DNA of 64,000 nucleotides from an uncultured Eubacteriales bacterium (GTDB lineage Bacteria > Bacillota > Clostridia > Oscillospirales > CAG-382), in NCBI GenBank assembly GCA_934502885.1, contig CAKSUT010000001.1:302568-366567 (forward strand), in the 5' to 3' direction. Of this stretch, positions 60,113 to 64,000 are shown piece after piece. Numbering within the stretch: the first letter of the stretch is position 1; each line of letters opens with the position of its first letter. Below the pieces are notes generated by a model. It ran no database searches. It was not told where the DNA came from and worked only from the letters and a program-made list of their open reading frames with translations. The translations under genes were made by a program, and so were the position numbers.

Positions 60113-61062
60113 TCCGACACTTCTTTTATCTCTCCGGCATAGACGCCTTCTGTTTGGTGCAGCGAGTAAACCGTGCCGAACACGCCGCCCTCGACAAGCC
60201 GCTTTAAGTGCGGTCTTTTCATCACGTCCGACGCTCCCTCGCCGTGGCACGACGCCGCAAGGATAACGCCTGCGCTCCACGCTTTCAGAAGTGCGTCCGC
60301 CTCACATTCGTTTCGTATTTCGTCACACACAATAACCTCGGGCGACAAAAGCGCGGTTGCGCTCTCAACTGCGAAGGCTTTCGGACACATGGCAAGTCTG
60401 TCAACGACACAGCCTCCGAAAAACTCCTTATTGTAAAGCTCTCCCCTCTCGTCCGCAAGGCACACTCTGAAGCGTCTGACTCCGCCGAGGTATTCTATCC
60501 CCTTGGACAAACCTCTCGCAAGCGCACGGAGAAATGTGGTTTTGCCGGCATTCGGCGGAGAAACGGCGAGTATGCCGCCGCACTTTGCAAATCCCTCTTT
60601 ACCGATATAGCCGAGTACCGGATCTGCCGCCTTTTCGTTGTAAACGGGTATTCTTATATTGAGCGACTCGACCGACGAAAAGCCGCAGACTCTGCCGTCT
60701 CTGACGCTCACGACGCCTCCAACGCCTATTCTCACGCCGTCACGGACGGCAAAACCGTACTTAAGCGACTCCGCCTGAGAGTAGACTGAACCTGAGCAAA
60801 GCCGAGAGAACACCGTTTCAAGCTCGTCCTTCGAGAGGAGAAGCGGCGTGTTGTGAGGCACTTTTATGACCTCGTTTTTTCCTCTCACCGTGACTGAACA
60901 CGGAAGTCCCGCGCGGAGTCTTATTTCGCTGAGATCCGCACACATGGCGCCGTTGTCTCTGAAATAATTGCGGAGTTCCGGTGTAAAAAGCTCAATAAGA
61001 CTTTTGAGCGCTTTATCGCGCTCGGCATTATAAAAGCAGTTCATTGTCTGAAAATATCTCAT
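60100..61062 (-). CDS. spoIIIAA: Stage III sporulation protein AA, secretion-type ATPase
   Basis: 320 residues from the ATG at 61062 with GAGGAG seven bases upstream. This start lies inside the end of the preceding gene (35-base overlap), suggesting translational coupling. Walker A is SPPNAGKTT (168-176), Walker B LLSPEVIVCDEI (about 237-248), and CHGEGASDVMKRPHL is the conserved C-terminal motif. It is the mother-cell ATPase that powers the spoIIIA feeding channel. Confidence 0.94.
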   Translation of the reverse strand: MRYFQTMNCFYNAERDKALKSLIELFTPELRNYFRDNGAMCADLSEIRLRAGLPCSVTVRGKNEVIKVPHNTPLLLSKDELETVFSRLCSGSVYSQAESLKYGFAVRDGVRIGVGGVVSVRDGRVCGFSSVESLNIRIPVYNEKAADPVLGYIGKEGFAKCGGILAVSPPNAGKTTFLRALARGLSKGIEYLGGVRRFRVCLADERGELYNKEFFGGCVVDRLAMCPKAFAVESATALLSPEVIVCDEIRNECEADALLKAWSAGVILAASCHGEGASDVMKRPHLKRLVEGGVFGTVYSLHQTEGVYAGEIKEVSEWLK

Positions 61063-63184
61063 TCCAAAGCTCCTCGTTTACAATTCCGTCGGACGTTCTG
61101 CCCGTGCGTCTTTGATACTCCCTCACCGCACTCTCGGTTGAGTTGTCGAAAGTTCCGCTTTCACCGACCGTTTTCTGACCGAGAAGCGTATTAAGCGCGC
61201 GCTGAAGTTCGAGAATGTGGTATCCTCTCTGTCCGCGGCGCAGATTTACGCCGGGAAAATCCATCTCCGGCACGGTCTCCGACGCGCTCACTCTCACACT
61301 TTCGCTGTCTCTTCTCACGGTGCTTTGCGAAACCGTTCCGTCTCTTCTCGTGACAAAATTGTAGACCTCTATTATTCTCGTCCACGTCATAGGTCCGATT
61401 ATGCCGTCCGAGGTAAGACCGAAGCGTGTCTGAAACGCGCGCACAGCGTTTGCCGTGTCAGAGTCGAACTCTCCCGTTTCGGGTATTGCCGGGATATCGG
61501 GATACGCCTCGCTTATCACGTTGAGGTACTGTTGGATAAGCCGTACCGCTTCACTGCTGTCGCCGAAGGAAAGCGGAGTTCCGGGATAACTCTGTTCGGG
61601 TGTCTGTATGAGAACGGTCTCGAATATGCCGTCGAAAACCTCATAGAGCTTTGCCCACGTTGCACTTCCCACAATGCCGTCAGCGGTAAGGTCAAATTCA
61701 CGCTGGAACTGTTTTACCGCATCGTCGGTAACGGAGCCGAATATTCCGTCAACATAGCGTATAGGCGATATATTGTCGTAGAAAAGTCCGATATATCCGA
61801 GGATATTCTGAAGGAGAGTAACGTCGTCGCCTCTGTCTCCCCAGCGAAGTATGACGGTCGGCGGCTCTTGCGGAAAGTTTTCCGACTCTCCCTCGCTTGT
61901 AAGCTCCGCGAGTCTTTTCACGGCGGCGTAAATGTACGATATTCTGTACCACACCGCTCTGTCAACTATTCCCGTGACAGGCATTCCGAATATACGCTGA
62001 AATCCTCTCACAGCGGCGTCGGTATCGCTTCCGAAGCGTCCGTTTTCGCGCACGATAACGGGAATAGAGGGATAATTGCGGCGTATTCTGTTCAACTGCT
62101 TCTGTATCACCGCAACATCAGCGCTTACGTCTCCGAGTTCAAGCGGCTCACCGGGGTAACTCTCCTCGTCGCTTACAATGTTATCGGTCGTGACAAGCTC
62201 GATATCGTTTCCGTAGTAATTTTTGAGAATGCGCAGAGCCGAATATCCCTGCTCCGCAAGATAGAGGCTTCCCCACTGCGACATTCCGGAGCATGAGGTT
62301 GTAACTCCGTCGCAGTAACTTGCAAACAGCGGCTCGACGAAACCGTCGCGGCGGATATAGGTGTTGAATATCTCGTCAACGATATTCGAGACGTTCGTGA
62401 AAATGTTTCGTCCCTTGACAAATGCCTGATCGAAAGCGGTGGAATTGGTTATCTGGAAGTCGTATCCTTGGCTCGGATACCACTCCGTGTACACGCGGTT
62501 GAGAGCAAGCGACACCTGCGCATGGACATTTGCTCTTATCGCTTCGTCGGGCCATGTGGGATAAATCTCGCTTGACGCGACGTTTTTTATGTAATCCGGA
62601 AAGGAGACGTACACATTCTCCGCCGTTTCGTCCGGGCGTCCCAAGTGAACCGCTATCGTCTCGGGGATGTAAACCGCCGTCGATATATCGGGACTTACGA
62701 CCTCGTCGGGGGAATCCGGCGTTCTTTTCGGCGCGAGAAAAAGAGCGTTCTCCGGTATTACGTATACGTAAATAAACTGATTCGCACCGATTTCGGGAGT
62801 AAGGTTCACGGGGAGTGTGCTTTCGGTTCCGGCGTAAATCTGTACGCCCTTGTACCGCACGGGAACATATCCCTCTCCTTCGACGTAAACGTCGTAAACT
62901 CCGTAAGGTATATCTGTGGAATTCTCCATAAAGCTCTTTGCCGCCACCGGTGCTTCAAGCGGAATTGCCGCAGTTTTGCCGTCAACGTCGGTCACTGCCT
63001 CAACCTCGAAATTCTGCGGCGACACCTCGTCCTTCTCAAGCTCCTCCGGAGTGTACTGCATGAGTCTGTTGGCTTCGCTTCCCTGCGCGGGAAGAGTGCT
63101 TTCCTTTATGTAGACCCGAACACCGCTCACCGGTGCCGCCTCTCTCGATATCCCGGCAGTTACGATAAGATAACCCTGTGCCAT
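61028..63184 (-). CDS. SpoIID/LytB-like protein with four peptidoglycan-binding domains
   Basis: 718 residues and no signal peptide. The N-terminal part (about 1-110) contains a carboxypeptidase-regulatory/Cna-B-like beta domain (YLIVTAGISREAAPVSGVRVYI, GVYDVYVEGEGYVPVRYKGV). About 200-330 resembles the SpoIID/LytB amidase-enhancer region (EAIRANVHAQVSLALNRVY, FASYCDGVTTSCSGMSQWGSLYLAEQG, ILKNYYGNDIELV). Four PG_binding_1 domains follow (about 345-415, 445-515, 535-605, 650-715), each with a final DGI(V/I) and W pattern. Such proteins act in cortex or engulfment cell-wall turnover. It is the first gene of the spoIIIA operon here, which is not the usual arrangement. Confidence 0.8.
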   Translation of the reverse strand: MAQGYLIVTAGISREAAPVSGVRVYIKESTLPAQGSEANRLMQYTPEELEKDEVSPQNFEVEAVTDVDGKTAAIPLEAPVAAKSFMENSTDIPYGVYDVYVEGEGYVPVRYKGVQIYAGTESTLPVNLTPEIGANQFIYVYVIPENALFLAPKRTPDSPDEVVSPDISTAVYIPETIAVHLGRPDETAENVYVSFPDYIKNVASSEIYPTWPDEAIRANVHAQVSLALNRVYTEWYPSQGYDFQITNSTAFDQAFVKGRNIFTNVSNIVDEIFNTYIRRDGFVEPLFASYCDGVTTSCSGMSQWGSLYLAEQGYSALRILKNYYGNDIELVTTDNIVSDEESYPGEPLELGDVSADVAVIQKQLNRIRRNYPSIPVIVRENGRFGSDTDAAVRGFQRIFGMPVTGIVDRAVWYRISYIYAAVKRLAELTSEGESENFPQEPPTVILRWGDRGDDVTLLQNILGYIGLFYDNISPIRYVDGIFGSVTDDAVKQFQREFDLTADGIVGSATWAKLYEVFDGIFETVLIQTPEQSYPGTPLSFGDSSEAVRLIQQYLNVISEAYPDIPAIPETGEFDSDTANAVRAFQTRFGLTSDGIIGPMTWTRIIEVYNFVTRRDGTVSQSTVRRDSESVRVSASETVPEMDFPGVNLRRGQRGYHILELQRALNTLLGQKTVGESGTFDNSTESAVREYQRRTGRTSDGIVNEELWNEIFSDNELLL

Positions 63185-63220
63185 ATTTGTACCGTCCTCT
63201 CATATGTTTTCGTTACGGCA

Positions 63221-63249
63221 TATGTATATGAGGCAAACGATAGTTTTAT
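63221..63249 (-). promoter_or_regulatory. Sigma-E-like promoter of the SpoIID-like/spoIIIA operon
   Basis: Minus strand ATA (63249-63247), 16-base spacer, CATATACAT (63230-63222), close to the sigma-E pattern ATA-16-CATACA-T. It lies about 40 bases before the start at 63184. No sigma-A promoter is seen. Confidence 0.5.
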
Positions 63250-63271
63250 AACTCAAATGGGTATAAAGTAA

Positions 63272-63298
63272 GCATCCCCCGGTAAAACCGAAGGATGC
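63272..63298 (-). terminator. Hairpin downstream of the right-edge gene debris
   Basis: GCATCC/GGATGC with an inner CGGT/ACCG, between the debris and the sigma-E-like promoter. T residues on the minus side are few. Confidence 0.45.
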
Positions 63299-63415
63299 AA
63301 TGTGCTAAAAACTCAAAACTTTACGCTTCTGTTCGGATTTAATCCGAGCTTATTCAAAAAATGACCCCTCTTGCATAAACCGTCGCAATCAGGCAATATT
63401 CCAGAGCAAACTGCA

Positions 63416-63667
63416 TCAGTAGACGTAATCGATAAAGACGGACACATCTTCCCTGTCAAACGCCTCTCGGAGGCTAATTCCGTTAACCTTTCCGTCGCGC
63501 AGCATTATTTTCATGGAATCAAAATAAGCGGCTTCCTGCGTTTCTTGTTTGAAAATATACCACCTGTCTTTTTTGTTTCGTGAAACAAAATACGCTGTCC
63601 CGTCAACAAAAAAACTATCTCGCGCCCCACGGAGCACACCCGGCGCACGTACATCCGCCCTGATCAT
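63416..63667 (-). pseudogene. Uncertain 83-codon open frame, probable gene debris
   Basis: The frame from about 63667 ends in TAYFVSRNKKDRWYIFKQ, EAAYFDSMKIMLRDG and EDVSVFIDYVY and looks like a real protein C-terminus. The upstream portion is basic, frame-ambiguous and overlaps the fragment at 63615-63896. No ribosome site fits any ATG. I cannot tell whether it is a small gene or the tail of a broken one. Confidence 0.35.
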
Positions 63668-63896
63668 ACGGCCACAGAACGGCGTAATCAATACGCAAAT
63701 CGGAAAATCTTGAAAGCACCTCACGGCGTTCACGCATAATCTCCGCAATCCCCTCTTCCGTTCCCGGACATATCTCACAGCCGTAGTGACCGAGCATTAT
63801 GCGTTTATACCCGTTTTCAATCTCGAACCTCGCACGCAGAGAAACAGGAGAAGCTGCAAAGCCCTCGTTGACAAGCATGAGAAGCGACGCTCCCAT
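63615..63896 (-). pseudogene. Fragment of a large carbohydrate-active-type protein
   Basis: 93 codons between an ATG at 63896 and a stop at 63615. The ending, LRIDYAVLWPYDQGGC and CAPWGA, together with LLMLVNEGFAASP and GYKRIMLGHYGCEICPG, looks like an internal stretch of long barrel-type glycan-acting proteins that carry a WPYDQGGC-x-C-xx-C motif. The rest of such a protein is missing on both sides. It begins 20 bases after the spo0A stop, with only a weak AAGG site. Best read as a decayed insertion; a short functional protein is less likely. Confidence 0.45.
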
Positions 63897-63915
63897 ATCA
63901 ACCTTGTTTGCGTAT

Positions 63916-64000
63916 CAATGCGCCCTCCCCACCCTTCTTGAAACGACGTCGGTAAGAGCAGCGATAAACTCGCTGTTTTTCGGCTTTTTGCAGGGAGAGA
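63916..64000 (-). CDS. spo0A: Spo0A, second copy, C-terminal 27 codons
   Basis: The frame enters from the right edge and reads KKPKNSEFIAALTDVVSRR before ending at RAH and TGA (63916-63918). KPxNSEFIA is the Spo0A C-terminal signature, also present in the complete copy ending at 12045 ([14 protein letters not shown]). The tails after that motif differ, so this is a paralogue and not a recent duplicate. Most of the gene lies outside the window. Confidence 0.8.

Noticed and set aside
1..64000. tRNA, rRNA, CRISPR, insertion sequence or prophage
   Set aside because: No tRNA T-loop signature, no spaced direct repeats, no transposase, integrase or phage structural motif was seen; almost every stretch is a chromosomal gene.

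Overview
This window reads as a contiguous piece of chromosome from an endospore-lineage Clostridia (Bacillota), most likely an uncultured anaerobic gut-type member of the Eubacteriales/Oscillospirales. The basis is family content and expression signals, not a database search. Sporulation genes are present (two Spo0A homologues, a spoIIIA operon, a SpoIID-like protein). Anaerobic redox genes are present (flavodiiron protein, fused EtfBA, 2[4Fe-4S] ferredoxin, hydE, formate-THF ligase). Surface proteins carry SLH, CBM6-like and copper-amine-oxidase-N-type domains. Ribosome binding sites are strong AAAGGAG/GGAGG types, TTG and GTG starts are common, and many promoters match TTGACA-17-TATAAT closely. 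I saw no phage, insertion sequence, CRISPR array, tRNA or rRNA. The base composition looks uniform and most genes are housekeeping.

Layout. 1-1410 is the 3' end of pcrA. 1.6-12 kb holds two secreted or surface repeat proteins, an AraC regulator, a redox island (Crp/Fnr regulator diverging from a ferredoxin-like protein and a four-module flavodiiron protein), and an operon of two lipoproteins plus a DUF7662-type protein. 12-13.3 kb holds a complete spo0A and an unusual mirror-symmetric AT-rich intergenic element. 13.3-26.9 kb is mostly rightward: DUF2344 protein, DHHW protein, ftsK/spoIIIE, a ComEC-like metallo-beta-lactamase protein, gyrA, a phosphopantetheinyl transferase, fused etfBA, fhs and trmB. 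26.9-30.5 kb is a leftward operon (ogg, zinc-ribbon protein, ygiQ). 30.5-34.8 kb carries a DUF6062 gene, nnrDE, a lipoprotein and alr.

34.8-44 kb begins with a leftward SPFH/zinc-ribbon plus acyltransferase pair. It diverges from three separately promoted sugar genes (DUF4832, GH78 alpha-L-rhamnosidase, GH43/32-like propeller), followed by an alpha/beta hydrolase and an AlkD-like glycosylase. 44-52.7 kb holds an SLH/beta-helix surface protein, a PrsA-like foldase, a GH3 lipoprotein, an acyl-CoA ligase and a tiny ferredoxin. 52.7-57.1 kb holds hflX, hydE behind a structured attenuator leader, a 59-residue Cys-rich protein, a DUF4830 protein and tsaE. 57.1-63.2 kb is a leftward sporulation operon: a SpoIID-like/peptidoglycan-binding protein, spoIIIAA-AB-AC-AD-AE, then two small membrane-protein genes where AF, AG and AH would be expected. 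The right edge has gene debris and the 3' end of a second spo0A.

The best leads are (i) the orphan riboswitch-like leader of hydE, (ii) the spoIIIA operon that stops at AE and is led by a signal-less SpoIID-like protein behind a sigma-E-like promoter, (iii) two spo0A genes about 51 kb apart, one with an altered acidic pocket, (iv) the mirror-symmetric element at 13.1-13.3 kb, and (v) a Crp/Fnr palindrome centred 41.5 bp upstream of the predicted start of the flavodiiron operon.
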